From: Metapseudomonas otitidis
Lineage (GTDB): Bacteria; Pseudomonadota; Gammaproteobacteria; Pseudomonadales; Pseudomonadaceae
Assembly (NCBI RefSeq): GCF_900111835.1
Contig: NZ_FOJP01000012.1
Coordinates: 1-64,000, forward strand
Length of the DNA: 64,000 nt
Direction: 5' to 3'
The position numbers and the translations under genes were made by a program. Of the stretch, positions 45,679 through 54,920 are shown piece after piece. The stretch's first letter is position 1. Each line of letters begins with the position of its first letter. The notes below the pieces were generated by a model. That model searched no databases and was not told the origin of the DNA. It saw only the letters and a list, made by a program, of their open reading frames with translations.

Positions 45679-46728
45679 TCAGGCTGCCCATTCACCGAGT
45701 GCCATTTCGGCGGTGAAGCCCGGCCCGAACGCGGCGAGCAGGCCTTTGCTGCCGGGTTTGGGGGAGCTGTCGAACTGCCGGCGCAGGACGTCGAAGACCA
45801 CCACGCTGGCGATGTTGCCGGCCTCGGAGAGGCTGGTGCGCGAGAGCGAGACGCGCTCGGACGGCAGGTCGAGGTGGCGGACCAGTTCGTCGAGGATCTT
45901 GCGGCCGCCGGTGTGGAAGATGAAGAAGTCGTTTTGCGCGCAGTTCTGCTGGTAGCCGGCCTGGTTGAGGCGCACGATCACCGGGGCGACGTCCTTGATG
46001 GAGTTCATCACGGCCTTGTCGAGGGTGAAGTGGAAGCCGGTGTCCTTCACGTCGTACTTGATGAAGTGCTCGCTCTTGGGCAGGAAGAACGAGTCGGTGG
46101 CCTTGATGCGGAAGCCCTTGGCCTCGTCGTCGGCGCGCAGCACGCAGGCGGAGACGGCATCACCGAACAGTGCCGCGGAGATGAAGGAGTGCAGCTTGGT
46201 GTCGTCCGGCTGGTAGCACAGCGAGGAGAACTCCAGGGAGACGATCAGCACGTGGTTGTCGGCCTTCAGGGTGGCGAAGTCGTGGGCGCGGTTGATGGCG
46301 GCGGCGCCGGCCACGCAGCCGAGCTGGGCGATGGGCAGCTGGATGGTGGAGTTCGGCAGGCCGAGGTCGTTGATCAGGTGGGCGGTGAGCGACGGCATCA
46401 TGAAGCCGGTGCAGGAGGTGACGATGACCATGCGCACGTCCTCGGGCTTGAGGCCGGCGTTGTCCAGCGCCTGGCGGGCGGCGGCGGAGGACATCTCGCG
46501 GGCGGCACGCTCGTAGACGATGCTGCGGTGGGTGAAGCCGGTGTGGATGGCCAGCTCGTCGATGGGCAGCACGAGGTGGCGCTCGTTGACCTCGGTGTTG
46601 AGGATCATGCGCTTGGCCAGGGCCATGCGCGGGTGGTCACCGTGGAGGTTCTCCAGGTGCTCGATCATCTGCTGCTGGGTGATCTTGTGTTGCGGGAACA
46701 GTACGTGGGGTTGGCAAAGAGTCGACAT
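45679..46728 (-). CDS. phlD: PhlD, type III polyketide synthase (phloroglucinol synthase)
   Basis: 349 residues from ATG 46728 (GAGGATT upstream), the exact length of P. fluorescens PhlD. Condenses three malonyl-CoA into phloroglucinol. Catalytic Cys138 lies in [16 protein letters not shown]; the His ([15 protein letters not shown]) and Asn ([12 protein letters not shown]) of the chalcone-synthase triad follow. Fourth gene of the phl operon, separated from phlB by 204 bases containing a hairpin. Confidence 0.97.
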   Translation of the reverse strand: MSTLCQPHVLFPQHKITQQQMIEHLENLHGDHPRMALAKRMILNTEVNERHLVLPIDELAIHTGFTHRSIVYERAAREMSSAAARQALDNAGLKPEDVRMVIVTSCTGFMMPSLTAHLINDLGLPNSTIQLPIAQLGCVAGAAAINRAHDFATLKADNHVLIVSLEFSSLCYQPDDTKLHSFISAALFGDAVSACVLRADDEAKGFRIKATDSFFLPKSEHFIKYDVKDTGFHFTLDKAVMNSIKDVAPVIVRLNQAGYQQNCAQNDFFIFHTGGRKILDELVRHLDLPSERVSLSRTSLSEAGNIASVVVFDVLRRQFDSSPKPGSKGLLAAFGPGFTAEMALGEWAA

Positions 46729-46896
46729 GTTGAATCCTCGTTGATCGTTCAAAATTCGTTCATTCAGTGGGTAGGAACCCGTTCTTCAGGCACAGCCAAG
46801 CCCGTCAGCGCTGGCGTGGGCCAGCACTTCCCGGGGGGCAGCGGCAGGAGAAAAGGGCGTAAACCGCACGCCGGAAAATGACGTTCTTGTTTTAGC

Positions 46897-46926
46897 TGCC
46901 ACGGAGCCCATCCGGGCCCCGCGGCA
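46897..46926 (-). other. Intercistronic RNA hairpin between phlB and phlD
   Basis: In the transcript a 13-bp stem closes completely if two G-U pairs are allowed, with a four-base loop. It is only seven bases past the phlB stop and is not followed by a U tract, so it looks like a stability or processing element rather than a simple terminator. Confidence 0.6.
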
Positions 46927-46932
46927 AGAGCC

Positions 46933-47373
46933 TCAGTGGTCGAGTACGAACTTGTAGGCGTACTGCCAGGCCAGGTTGCTTTCACGCACCTGCTTGCGCA
47001 CCACCATCTTCACGCGCGCGCCGACCTTGAGCTGGGCCGGGTCGACGACGTCGACGATCTCGGAGGCGATCACCAGGCCGTCGTCCAACCGCACCATGGC
47101 GATGTGCCGGGGCACCACTTCGCCGTAGCCCATGGCCGCGAGGATCGGGTTCTCGGCATTGGCCATGACTTCGATATGGCCGGTGCGCTGGCAGCGGTAG
47201 GGGCTGACCTTCAGCGAGTTGCAGGCGCCGCAGACGGTGCGCCGGGGGAAGAAGATCTCGTTGCATTCATTGCAGCGAGTGCCTTCGAGCCGGTACTTGC
47301 CGCCGTGCTCGCGCCATTCGCGGAGCATGCTGGCGGTGGTCATCCGGTGGATCTGTTCGGGGTAGAGAGACAT
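46933..47373 (-). CDS. phlB: PhlB, zinc-ribbon OB-fold subunit of the PhlACB acyltransferase
   Basis: 146 residues from ATG 47373, placed nine bases after GAGGAG; the upstream GTG 47382 overlaps that site. DUF35-type protein with a zinc ribbon ([18 protein letters not shown]) and an OB domain. Together with PhlA and PhlC it forms the complex that acetylates phloroglucinol to mono- and diacetylphloroglucinol. Twelve bases follow phlC. Same length as in P. fluorescens. Confidence 0.97.
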   Translation of the reverse strand: MSLYPEQIHRMTTASMLREWREHGGKYRLEGTRCNECNEIFFPRRTVCGACNSLKVSPYRCQRTGHIEVMANAENPILAAMGYGEVVPRHIAMVRLDDGLVIASEIVDVVDPAQLKVGARVKMVVRKQVRESNLAWQYAYKFVLDH

Positions 47374-47385
47374 GGTCGACACTCC

Positions 47386-48582
47386 TCAGTCGTTGGCCAG
47401 GACGATCACCGAGTTGTGGGCGGCGTAACCCCCCAGGTTCTGCGAGACGGCGATACGGGCGCCGGGAACCTGGTTGGTGGACTCGCCGCGCAACTGGCGG
47501 AACAGTTCGGTGATGTGCAGGATGCCGTCGGCGCCGGAGGCGTGGCCGCGTCCGATGTTGCCGCCGTCGGTGTTCAACGGCAGTTGGCCGTCCAGGGCGA
47601 TGCCACCCTCGCGGACGAAGTCGCCGGCCTGGCCGGGTTTGCACACGCCCATGGATTCCATCTGGATGAGCCCGGCGCCGAGCAGGTCGTAGACCTGGGC
47701 GACGTCGATGTCCTTGGCGGTGATGCCGGCCTTCTTGTAGGCGATCTCGGCGCAGGCGATGGAGTTGGCCGAGACGGCCATGCCGACGTCCTGGGGCAGG
47801 CCCGGGTACTTCAGTGTCGGGTTGTGGTAGCGGGTGCCGTAGTAGTGCGACACGCCGGTGTAGGCGCAGCCCCGCACGAACACCGGTTTGTCGGTGTACT
47901 TGTGGGCCAGGTGCTCGGCCACCAGGATCGCGCAGCCGCTGGCCTCGCCCCAGGCGAGCATGGAGCCGCAGGCCTCGGTGCGCTTGAGCTCTTCGAGGCT
48001 GGGGATGGGGTGACCATAGCGGGTGGAGCCGGGGGTGTTGTGGGCGTAGATGCGCATCTGCCGGCCGAAGCTGGCGAGCACGTCGGCCTCGCGACCGGCG
48101 TAGCCGTACTTGTGGAAGTACTCGGCGGTGGCCAGGGCGAAAGCGTCGGTGTGGGAGATGCCGAGGAAGTAGTCGTACTCGCACTCGGTGCTGGAGCCGA
48201 TGTACTCGGCGTAGTTGAAGTGGTCGGTCATCTTCTCGAAGCCGCCGCACAGGACGATGTCGTATTCACCGGAGGCCACCATCTGGTGGGCCATCTGGAA
48301 CGACACCGAGCTGCTGGTGCAGTTGGCGGTGCTCATGAAGGTGGGCGCGGGGCTGATGCCGAGGGCGTCGGACAGGGTCGGGCCGAGGCCGCCGTATTCG
48401 GAAATGCCCTCGCCGTGGTAGCCGTAGGCGACGCCCTGAATTTCACGCGGGTGCATCTTGGCGGCGTGGATGGCCTCGTAGGCGGACTCGACGATCATTT
48501 CCTTGAAGGTCTGCCGGACGCGGGAGTTGCCGGGTTTCGGCGTATGGGCGGCCGACACGATTGCAACGCGACGTGCAGTCAT
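47386..48582 (-). CDS. phlC: PhlC, thiolase-like subunit of the PhlACB acyltransferase
   Basis: 398 residues, the standard length. Thiolase superfamily: [20 protein letters not shown] with the nucleophile-position Cys, [17 protein letters not shown], and C-terminal [14 protein letters not shown] plus [15 protein letters not shown]. Acts with PhlA and PhlB in acetyl transfer to phloroglucinol. Follows phlA by 26 bases. Nearly every motif of the P. fluorescens protein is conserved. Confidence 0.97.
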   Translation of the reverse strand: MTARRVAIVSAAHTPKPGNSRVRQTFKEMIVESAYEAIHAAKMHPREIQGVAYGYHGEGISEYGGLGPTLSDALGISPAPTFMSTANCTSSSVSFQMAHQMVASGEYDIVLCGGFEKMTDHFNYAEYIGSSTECEYDYFLGISHTDAFALATAEYFHKYGYAGREADVLASFGRQMRIYAHNTPGSTRYGHPIPSLEELKRTEACGSMLAWGEASGCAILVAEHLAHKYTDKPVFVRGCAYTGVSHYYGTRYHNPTLKYPGLPQDVGMAVSANSIACAEIAYKKAGITAKDIDVAQVYDLLGAGLIQMESMGVCKPGQAGDFVREGGIALDGQLPLNTDGGNIGRGHASGADGILHITELFRQLRGESTNQVPGARIAVSQNLGGYAAHNSVIVLAND

Positions 48583-48608
48583 GGTTGTGCTCCTTGCAGT
48601 ACGGGCGG

Positions 48609-49691
48609 TCAGAGGTAGGCGGTCAGGGCGTAGTCGGCGCGCAAATACTTGAATTCGTATTTGATCGACGTGCCGTAACCCACGTACACCTTGTTCTCCA
48701 GCACCTTGCGCAGCGGCTTGGCGCGCTGCTGGTAGGCGAGGATGGCGTCGGTGACCGTCAGCGCGATGGCATCGCTGCCGGCGCCGAACCCGTACGACGA
48801 GAGGAGGATCTTCTGCCCCGGCCGTGCCTGGTCGAGCACGTTGATCAACCCCAGCAGCGGGCTGGCCGAGCCGGTGTCGCCGACGCTGCCGGCATAGATG
48901 CCGGGCTCGATCTGGCGCGGCTCGAAGCCCAGGTGGCGGCCCAGCGAGCGGGGGGTGGAGACGAGGTTCTGCTGGAACACCGCGTAGTCGTAGTCATGGC
49001 TGGAGGTGCCGAGCTTCTTGAACAGGCCGTGCACGGCGCGGGCGGTCTGCTCTTCCAGGCCGATGCTGTTCTTGTCGGAGCCCAGGCCCATGCCGGAGCG
49101 GATGTAGCGCTCGCCTTGCGGGCGGATGTTGTCGGCCACGTCGGCGGCGCAGGAGAAGCTGCCGTCGAACTCGGCGATCAGGTTGTCGCGGCCCAGCAGC
49201 AGCGCGGCGGCACCGGCGCCGGCGTAGGCTTCGGTGAGGTCGCCCGGGGCGGTGTTGCGGTTGATGGTGTCGGCACCGATGGCCAGGGCGTTGCGGGCCA
49301 TGCCGGAGGCGACCAGGGCGTGGCCGATCTGCAGGGCCGAGGTGCCGGACTTGCCGGCGAACTGGACGTCGGCGCAGAAAGCGTCGTAGCCGCTGCCGAG
49401 CATCTCCAGGATCACCGCCGCCGAGGCGCGGGATTCATAGGGGTTGGTGCAGGTTCCCAGGTACAGGGCGTCGAGCTCGGCGATACCGCCCTGCTCCACC
49501 GCCTGCTGGGCCGCGAGGGCACCCAGGGTGATCACATCCTCGTCCGGCTGGAGCACGGCACGTTCGGTTATCCCTAACTGATCCCTGACCAGTCTCAGGT
49601 CGGCGTTACGCCAGACGCTGAGCACCTCTTCGACTTTCAGGCGGCACACGGGCAGCCCGTAGCCGTAACTGACAATTCCTGTCTTATGCAC
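48609..49691 (-). CDS. phlA: PhlA, KAS III/HMG-CoA-synthase-like subunit of the PhlACB acyltransferase
   Basis: 360 residues if started at GTG 49691, which has AAGAGGAA at the right spacing and gives [20 protein letters not shown], matching the start of known PhlA (about 362 residues). ATGs at 49712, 49718 and 49766 would add unneeded residues. KASIII-like fold with [33 protein letters not shown] and [11 protein letters not shown]. First gene of the operon, divergent from phlF. Confidence 0.96.
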   Translation of the reverse strand: MHKTGIVSYGYGLPVCRLKVEEVLSVWRNADLRLVRDQLGITERAVLQPDEDVITLGALAAQQAVEQGGIAELDALYLGTCTNPYESRASAAVILEMLGSGYDAFCADVQFAGKSGTSALQIGHALVASGMARNALAIGADTINRNTAPGDLTEAYAGAGAAALLLGRDNLIAEFDGSFSCAADVADNIRPQGERYIRSGMGLGSDKNSIGLEEQTARAVHGLFKKLGTSSHDYDYAVFQQNLVSTPRSLGRHLGFEPRQIEPGIYAGSVGDTGSASPLLGLINVLDQARPGQKILLSSYGFGAGSDAIALTVTDAILAYQQRAKPLRKVLENKVYVGYGTSIKYEFKYLRADYALTAYL

Positions 49692-49973
49692 GGTCGTATT
49701 CCTCTTGAGCATTTTCATTGAGACAAGCCATCCCTTGCCGTCCGGAATGGGCAGCACGCAAATCACATCGAAAAAGGCACTCCTGCTTTTGTTGTGTCGA
49801 GCGGGACCGCACGAGTCGTTCGGCTCGCTACAGGGTGTCCGCGACGTCCGCAGGTTGTCGCACGGGCACCGATAGCTCTCTCACGCATGGGGCGTGCTTG
49901 CGTTGCCAGCGCCAACGACGCTGTGCAGGGCATTGCGCAAACATCACCTTCTCGTCATCGACCCCCCTTTAAA

Positions 49974-49991
49974 ATACGAAACGTTCCGTAT
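49974..49991. promoter_or_regulatory. PhlF operator, phlA-proximal
   Basis: ATACGAAACGTTCCGTAT is a near-palindrome differing by one base in its centre from the known PhlF operator core (ATACGAAACGTACCGTAT). It lies about 280 bases upstream of phlA, where it could occlude the phlA promoter. Confidence 0.85.
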
Positions 49992-50125
49992 CTATTTTAT
50001 GAAACATTTGAATTTCATTTGCCCGTGAGAGAGAGGTACCGGTAGCCGTGGTTTCTTCTGCCGTGATATGTGACCGCCGACCCGATCCCCCCATCTCAAG
50101 AGGGAGTTTTGTTACAAATATACTG

Positions 50126-50145
50126 CACGAAACGGTCCGTATCGT
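50126..50145. promoter_or_regulatory. PhlF operator, phlF-proximal
   Basis: CACGAAACGGTCCGTATCGT matches the same operator with two or three changes and extends into a longer GAAACG/CGTTTC dyad (50129-50148). It lies about 65 bases upstream of the phlF start, suited to autorepression. Confidence 0.75.
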
Positions 50146-50208
50146 TTCGCAAAATCAGCCTATACCCTAGAATTCGTTTGTCAACACATTTCCATGGGGA
50201 CTTTTGCC

Positions 50209-50811
50209 TTGACTCGAACACGCTCACGAAGCTCCATCGGCTCGCTGCGTAGCCCGCATGCGCACAAAGCCATCCTCAAGTCGACGACCGAGATCCTAAT
50301 GGAAAGCGGTTATGCCGGGTTGAGCATCGAGTCCGTCGCAAGACGGGCAAGCGCCAGCAAACCGACGATCTACCGCTGGTGGCGGAACAAGGCAGCGCTG
50401 ATTGCCGAGGTGTACGAGAAGGAAAGCGAGCAGATCCGCATCTTCCCGGAACTTGGCTCGTTCCGCGAAGATCTCTCGTTTCTTTTGCACAATCTCTGGA
50501 AGATCTGGCGGGAGACCATTTGCGGCCTGGCCTTTCGGAGCGTCATCGCCGAGGCCCAGCTGGACCCGGAAACGCTGGAGGAACTCAAGGATCAGTTCAT
50601 GGAACGGCGCCGGGAAGTGCCCAAGCGCCTGGTGGAAAATGCCGTGAATCGCGGTGAATTGCCGAAGGACATCAACCAGGACCTGCTGCTCGACATGATC
50701 TTCGGGTTCTGCTGGTACCGCCTGCTCACCGACCAGTTGCGGGCCGAAGAGGACATCGATGACTTCATCAACATGCTGACCAGCGGTGTCTGCGCCTCCC
50801 CCACCGCCTGA
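50209..50811 (+). CDS. phlF: PhlF, TetR-family repressor of DAPG biosynthesis
   Basis: 200 residues from TTG 50209, preferred because GGGGA lies eight bases upstream and it yields TRTRSRSSIGSLRSPH, aligned with the start of known PhlF; the ATG at 50194 has no ribosome site. N-terminal helix-turn-helix ESVARRASASKPTIYRWWRNKAALI and a C-terminal ligand domain (ETICGLAFRSVIAEAQLDPETL, LLDMIFGFCWYRLLT). DAPG releases PhlF from the operator, giving autoinduction. Divergent from phlA, convergent with phlG. Confidence 0.96.
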   Translation: MTRTRSRSSIGSLRSPHAHKAILKSTTEILMESGYAGLSIESVARRASASKPTIYRWWRNKAALIAEVYEKESEQIRIFPELGSFREDLSFLLHNLWKIWRETICGLAFRSVIAEAQLDPETLEELKDQFMERRREVPKRLVENAVNRGELPKDINQDLLLDMIFGFCWYRLLTDQLRAEEDIDDFINMLTSGVCASPTA

Positions 50812-50821
50812 CCAGCAAGAC

Positions 50822-50845
50822 AAAGACCCGCAGGGAGCGCGGGTC
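50822..50845 (-). terminator. Hairpin between convergent phlF and phlG
   Basis: GACCCGC / GCGGGTC stem with a seven-base loop (50825-50845), followed on the minus strand by TTTGTCTT. It probably ends phlG and, less well, phlF. Confidence 0.6.
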
Positions 50846-50853
50846 GTCCAGGA

Positions 50854-51738
50854 TCAGGCCGGTTGGCCTGAAAACTCGCGGTAGAGTTCCGGCAGGAAAC
50901 TCGCCAGGTGATTGAACTCGCACAGGTCGTGCACCGCGAACTCGAATGCCAGCTCCTCCAGCCCGGCAGCATCCAGCCCCAGCCCCGCCAACAAGCCCTC
51001 CGCCCGTTCAGCACCGGGGAACCGCGCCATCGACGGGTGCGCGCCGACCCAGTAACGGCTGGTCAGCCACATCCCCTCCTCCGTTTCCTTGAACAGGTGG
51101 ACCATCAGCGACACCGGCACGTCCGGCTCCTGGGCCAGGCTCATCAGCGCACTCACGCTGCCATCGATCTTCGCTTCGCGGTACAGCGCCGGGTCCAACC
51201 CCAGTTCCGACGGTTCACGGAAGTCGATCTTCAGGTCCATCAGGCGCGAGCCGACGTACTCCGTGGCGCAGAAGCTGTTGCCGTAGAGCCGCTCGGTGAA
51301 GCAGCAGCCGTCGTCACAGAGCTTGTGGGCATTCAGGCAGGGATTCTTCACGTGCGCATAGGGAAACCAGAGCATGTAGCGCTCGGCCTCCAGCGGGTGC
51401 CAGAGGAACCACCACTCGAACATGCGTGCGCTACAGCCCGGAAAGAACTTCCGGCTCTGGACATAGGCCATCGGCCCGCTCAACAGTGCGTACCCGGCTT
51501 CCGCACTGCGGTAGTCGGGATCGAGCAGGCGATTGATGTCGTCCACCGACGGCGTCAGGGTCTGCTCAAGGGGCAACGGTCCGCGCTGCAACAGTTGCAC
51601 GGCAGATAACGGGACCTGCATTTCACCGCTGAAGAAGCGCGCGTAAGGCTTGCCGCGAATCGCTTCGCGGTTGCGCAGGAACTGCTTCTGCATTGGCAGG
51701 GAAAAATAACTGAATGGCACCATCACGCGTGTTTGCAT
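50854..51738 (-). CDS. phlG: PhlG, 2,4-diacetylphloroglucinol hydrolase
   Basis: 294 residues from ATG 51738, chosen because it restores the published length and numbering: zinc ligands fall at His129 ([10 protein letters not shown]), Glu160 (FCATEYVG), His270 and Glu274 (AVHDLCEF), as in P. fluorescens PhlG; an ATG at 51753 adds five residues. Bet v1-like fold C-C hydrolase that removes one acetyl group from DAPG to give MAPG and acetate. Divergent from phlH. Confidence 0.96.
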   Translation of the reverse strand: MQTRVMVPFSYFSLPMQKQFLRNREAIRGKPYARFFSGEMQVPLSAVQLLQRGPLPLEQTLTPSVDDINRLLDPDYRSAEAGYALLSGPMAYVQSRKFFPGCSARMFEWWFLWHPLEAERYMLWFPYAHVKNPCLNAHKLCDDGCCFTERLYGNSFCATEYVGSRLMDLKIDFREPSELGLDPALYREAKIDGSVSALMSLAQEPDVPVSLMVHLFKETEEGMWLTSRYWVGAHPSMARFPGAERAEGLLAGLGLDAAGLEELAFEFAVHDLCEFNHLASFLPELYREFSGQPA

Positions 51739-51893
51739 TGAAGTAACCTGCATCGTTGGTTGCGATGGGGATCAGGCGCGGACGGATCACATATCTCACC
51801 TCCCTGCGGGAAGGTGTCGGCCCCAGAGACGCTAGGACAGGTCAAAAACAAAGTCAAATTTGAATTTAAACTAAGCCACACAGAGTCGGTTCC
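51739..51893. promoter_or_regulatory. phlG-phlH divergent promoter region with palindrome
   Basis: AT-rich 51840-51880 contains the perfect palindrome TCAAATTTGA (51854-51863) directly upstream of phlH. It is a candidate PhlH operator; I cannot confirm the match to a published PhlH site. Confidence 0.5.
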
Positions 51894-52562
51894 ATGACAG
51901 CTACAGAGCAGCAGCCCGCCGGTCGCGCCTCTCGCCAGGACGGCCAGGCCACACGCCAGCAGATACTCGAGATCGCCGGGCAGGTTTTCGCTGAACGCGG
52001 CTTCGCCAATACCACCAGCAAGGAGATCTGCGCCCGCTCCCAGGCCAACGCGGCTGCGGTGAACTACCACTTCGAGGGCAAGGACGGCCTCTACACCGCC
52101 GTGCTGCTGGAAGCCCACCAGCGGATCATGAGCCTGGAGACGCTGGAGGCGCTGTCCACCAGCGAACTGTCAGGCCAAGACAAGCTGCGCCGGCTCATCG
52201 CCGAATTGCTGGGCAGCCTCGGCAGCCCCCGCCTGGCCTGGCCCGCCAAGGTGCTGGCGCGGGAGCTGCTCTCCCCTTCCCCGCTGCTGCCGGCCGTGCT
52301 GAAGATGGAGTCCTTCCCCAAGGCGCGTGCTGCCCGCCGCATCATCGGCGAACTGCTGGGCTTGCCGGAGGATGACCCGGCGGTGCTGCGCAGTGCGCTG
52401 AACATCTTCTCGCCCTGCCTGTTCCTGCTGATCGCCCACGACACTCTCAGCACCACCGTCCTGCCCGGCCTCGACACCCAGCCGCAACCCCTGCTGGAGC
52501 ACATGCTCACCTTCGCCCTGGGCGGCCTCGCGGCCATTGGCGGACCGCACCGCGCCGGTTGA
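51894..52562 (+). CDS. phlH: PhlH, TetR-family regulator of phlG
   Basis: 222 residues. Helix-turn-helix FANTTSKEICARSQANAAAVNYHFEGKDGLY at about 38-68 and a CecR-like ligand domain with conserved KVLARELLSPSPLLP. It is divergent from phlG exactly as in known DAPG loci, where PhlH represses the hydrolase gene and responds to DAPG or MAPG. This completes the locus on the right; the next gene is unrelated. Confidence 0.92.
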   Translation: MTATEQQPAGRASRQDGQATRQQILEIAGQVFAERGFANTTSKEICARSQANAAAVNYHFEGKDGLYTAVLLEAHQRIMSLETLEALSTSELSGQDKLRRLIAELLGSLGSPRLAWPAKVLARELLSPSPLLPAVLKMESFPKARAARRIIGELLGLPEDDPAVLRSALNIFSPCLFLLIAHDTLSTTVLPGLDTQPQPLLEHMLTFALGGLAAIGGPHRAG

Positions 52563-52586
52563 GACCGACCGGGCGGCTGCCCTGCC

Positions 52587-53699
52587 CTAGCGCTCTGCAG
52601 GCGGGCGCTCGTGAACCGCCCGGAGAAACTCGGCCGCCAGGTGATGCGCCCATGAGCGCGCGGTGAACCCGGCGAGGTAGGCGCAGTGGCTGCCCCGCCG
52701 GGTGACCGCCAGCACGGTCCTGGGCATGCGTGCCATGGCGTGCTGGTGGTCCCGCACGTTGCCCACCACGCACACCGGATCATCCTCGGCGTTGAGCACC
52801 AGCAGCGGGATGCTCACCGTCTCCATCACCGTGATCGGGTTGCAGCTCTCCAGGTAGGCCTGCTGGCTGGGGTAGCCCGCGCACTCGTACAGGTGACGGT
52901 GGAATTCATCCAGGCTCTGCGCGCCCTCCAGGGCGGCCAGGCTGGGCAGGTGCGCCAGCGCGTCGCGGTTGGGGGTGACGAACTGGCGAACCAGCTTGCG
53001 TGCCATCAGGCGGGTGTAGGGTGCGCGCGAACGGGCGAAGGCCACGCGGATGTCGTAGCCCGGGCAGTAGGCGAAGGCGCCGCGCAACGGTGTCGCCTCG
53101 CCCTCCTCGCCCAGGTAGCGGATCAGCAGCCCCGTGCCGGCGGAAATGCCCGCGGCGTAGAGCGGCGAGCGGGGGTAGCGTTCGCCGATCACGCGCAGCT
53201 GTTCGCGCAGGTCCGCCGTGTCGCCCATGGTGTTGAAGCGCGGGCTGGTCAGCGGTAGCCGGCCGTGGCCACGGCGCTCGCAGAACACCACGCGCCAGCC
53301 CGTGAGCCGCTGCAGGTCCCGCACGAAGCCGCGCATGCTGTGGGGCGAGCCGGTGATGGTGTGCAGCACCACCAGGGTCGGCACCTCCGCCGGCAGCTCG
53401 GCGCCGAGCCAGTGCAGCGCCGTGGTGCCGCCATCGGCCATGCGCAGGGTGTCGACCCGGTCGTAGGCCAGGCGCGGGGCGAAGGCCTTCTTCAGGCCCA
53501 GGCCGAGCAGTTGCAAGTGGCCGTTGAACAGCCAGGGCGTCGCCCAGAAGCGGCGGGTGAGGCGCGGCACCTGGGCGATCAGCGCCTGGTTCTCCGGGTT
53601 GGCCTGGTAGACCAGCTCCGGCTTGCGCGCCGCCGTGCGCAGGTAGTGGGCGCCGAGCCCGACCGCCAGCACGGGCAAGGCGGTGATCCAGATCGACAT
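52587..53699 (-). CDS. YheT-like alpha/beta hydrolase
   Basis: 370 residues, with GAGGAG upstream of the ATG. N-terminal hydrophobic anchor, then the YheT-type start (PWLFNGHLQLLG). Nucleophile elbow GISAGTG, acid in NAEDDPV and His in RGSHCAYLAG form the triad. Substrate unknown, probably a short or medium acyl ester. Convergent with phlH with a 24-base gap. Confidence 0.88.
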   Translation of the reverse strand: MSIWITALPVLAVGLGAHYLRTAARKPELVYQANPENQALIAQVPRLTRRFWATPWLFNGHLQLLGLGLKKAFAPRLAYDRVDTLRMADGGTTALHWLGAELPAEVPTLVVLHTITGSPHSMRGFVRDLQRLTGWRVVFCERRGHGRLPLTSPRFNTMGDTADLREQLRVIGERYPRSPLYAAGISAGTGLLIRYLGEEGEATPLRGAFAYCPGYDIRVAFARSRAPYTRLMARKLVRQFVTPNRDALAHLPSLAALEGAQSLDEFHRHLYECAGYPSQQAYLESCNPITVMETVSIPLLVLNAEDDPVCVVGNVRDHQHAMARMPRTVLAVTRRGSHCAYLAGFTARSWAHHLAAEFLRAVHERPPAER

Positions 53700-53750
53700 C
53701 GGAACTCCTCAATCAGAAAGAAACCTGCCCCGGCATGGGCCCACGCCCGC

Positions 53751-53810
53751 TCAGGTGCGCAGCTGGGCCCGGAGTATCTTGCCGATGGGCTGCTTGAGGC
53801 AATTGCATGT
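53751..53810 (-). pseudogene. 3' remnant of an acyl-CoA synthetase / AMP-binding gene
   Basis: On the minus strand LKQPIGKILRAQLRT followed by a stop matches the C-terminal catalytic-Lys motif (PxxxxGKILRRxLR) of AMP-forming acyl-CoA synthetases. The rest of the gene is missing; the frame upstream loses similarity within a few codons. Confidence 0.45.
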
Positions 53811-53993
53811 GGAAGTCGGTGCCCGCTTTGTCGACGGCCCCCTCAAGGGCCTGCGGTCAACGGTTACAGCTCAAGAGAACGCAAACGCACCAGACGGCTA
53901 GCACGCGCGCGTCCTGCCGGGGCTTTGAAAGGCAGGCTCTGATTGCCCTACCCTTGCCGCCCTGTCGAGGACGTACAGCGAGAAGGAGTCTTG

Positions 53994-54548
53994 ATGCAGC
54001 GCGTGATGATCATCGGCCAACCCGGGTCCGGCAAAAGCACACTGGCCCGCAGGCTGGGCGAACTGACCGGCTTGCCGGTCGTCCACATCGACACCATCCA
54101 TTGGCAGCCGGGCTGGGTGGAGCGCAACCGGGACGAGAAGACCCGCCTGTGCCACGAAGTCGAGGCCCGTGAGCGCTGGATCTTCGAAGGCGGCCACTCC
54201 GAAACCTGGGGCAACCGGCTCGCCCGGGCCGACCTGCTGGTCTGGATCGACCGCTCGGCGCCGCTCCGTTTCTGGCGCGTACTGCTGCGTACCCTGTCCC
54301 AGCGGGGCCGCACCCGCCCCGACCTGCCGGAGAACTGCCCGGAGCAACTGGGCAACCTCCCCGAGTTCTTCGGCTTCATGTGGCGCACCCGGCAATCGGC
54401 CCGGGCCAAGATGGAACAGCTCGCCGCCACCGCGCCCTCCACCTGCCGCGTCGTGCGCCTGCGCTCCAACCGGGATACCGAGCGTTTCCTGGCGGACATC
54501 CAGGCAAATCCTGGGTCGTCTCAGGTCTGCGCACCGACGCGCCGCTGA
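53994..54548 (+). CDS. P-loop kinase-like protein (FlaR / topology-modulation family)
   Basis: 184 residues from ATG 53994 (GAAGGAG upstream). Walker A GQPGSGKSTLAR, then HIDTIHWQPGW and RWIFEGGHSETW, the pattern of the AAA/adenylate-kinase-like proteins sometimes labelled DNA topology modulation protein. The biochemical role is not established. It stands alone. Confidence 0.85.
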   Translation: MQRVMIIGQPGSGKSTLARRLGELTGLPVVHIDTIHWQPGWVERNRDEKTRLCHEVEARERWIFEGGHSETWGNRLARADLLVWIDRSAPLRFWRVLLRTLSQRGRTRPDLPENCPEQLGNLPEFFGFMWRTRQSARAKMEQLAATAPSTCRVVRLRSNRDTERFLADIQANPGSSQVCAPTRR

Positions 54549-54920
54549 ACGACTGAATCCTTCCACCACGCGAACCGGCCCTCTCACCCAGGCTCCTCGA
54601 TGCCTGCTGCAAGCACAGCAGAGCCTAGGACTCTACGTGCCGGGCGGTCGCCTACATGCGCCGACTGGTTGAGCCCAAACCATCCCCACCCCGGATATGA
54701 AGGGATCACCTCGGTACTTCCCTGTTCATCAATCCTCGGCACTGCCAGCGGCATTGAGCAACGTACAAAGCAGCACTTCAGGGATTCAGCAGTCTTCTGA
54801 AGGAGCGCCCCCTACTTCGCAAAGCCTTCCACTGAATATCTACCAATGGTAGGTTACCAAAGGTAGGTAGAGTCTCCCTCCTCCTTTCAATCTCGAACCA
54901 GCCTTCACTGGAGTAACAAC
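54549..54920. other. Intergenic, promoter region of the quinone-reductase pair
   Basis: No gene seen up to about 54830; the last 80 bases contain the twin palindromes listed next and lead into the oxidoreductase ribosome site. Confidence 0.5.
54841..54865. promoter_or_regulatory. Twin 11-bp palindromes, probable TetR operator
   Basis: TACCAATGGTA (54841-54851) and TACCAAAGGTA (54855-54865) are spaced 14 bases start to start and end 55 bases before the oxidoreductase ATG. The symmetry and position fit binding by the TetR protein encoded second in the operon. Confidence 0.65.

Larger units (their letters stand above)
49692..50208. promoter_or_regulatory. phlA-phlF divergent control region
   Basis: 517 bases without a gene. 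It contains two PhlF-type operators (listed), AT-rich stretches at 49966-50022 and 50110-50190 likely to hold the phlA and phlF promoters, and a phlA leader of well over 200 bases. The leader has GGA motifs (CCGGACG, CAAGGGATGG) near the phlA start and one in the ribosome site, as expected if RsmA-type proteins control it; this last point is inference. Confidence 0.75.

Noticed and set aside
50194-50196. ATG as the phlF start
   Set aside because: No Shine-Dalgarno sequence upstream, while TTG 50209 has GGGGA at good spacing and aligns with known PhlF.
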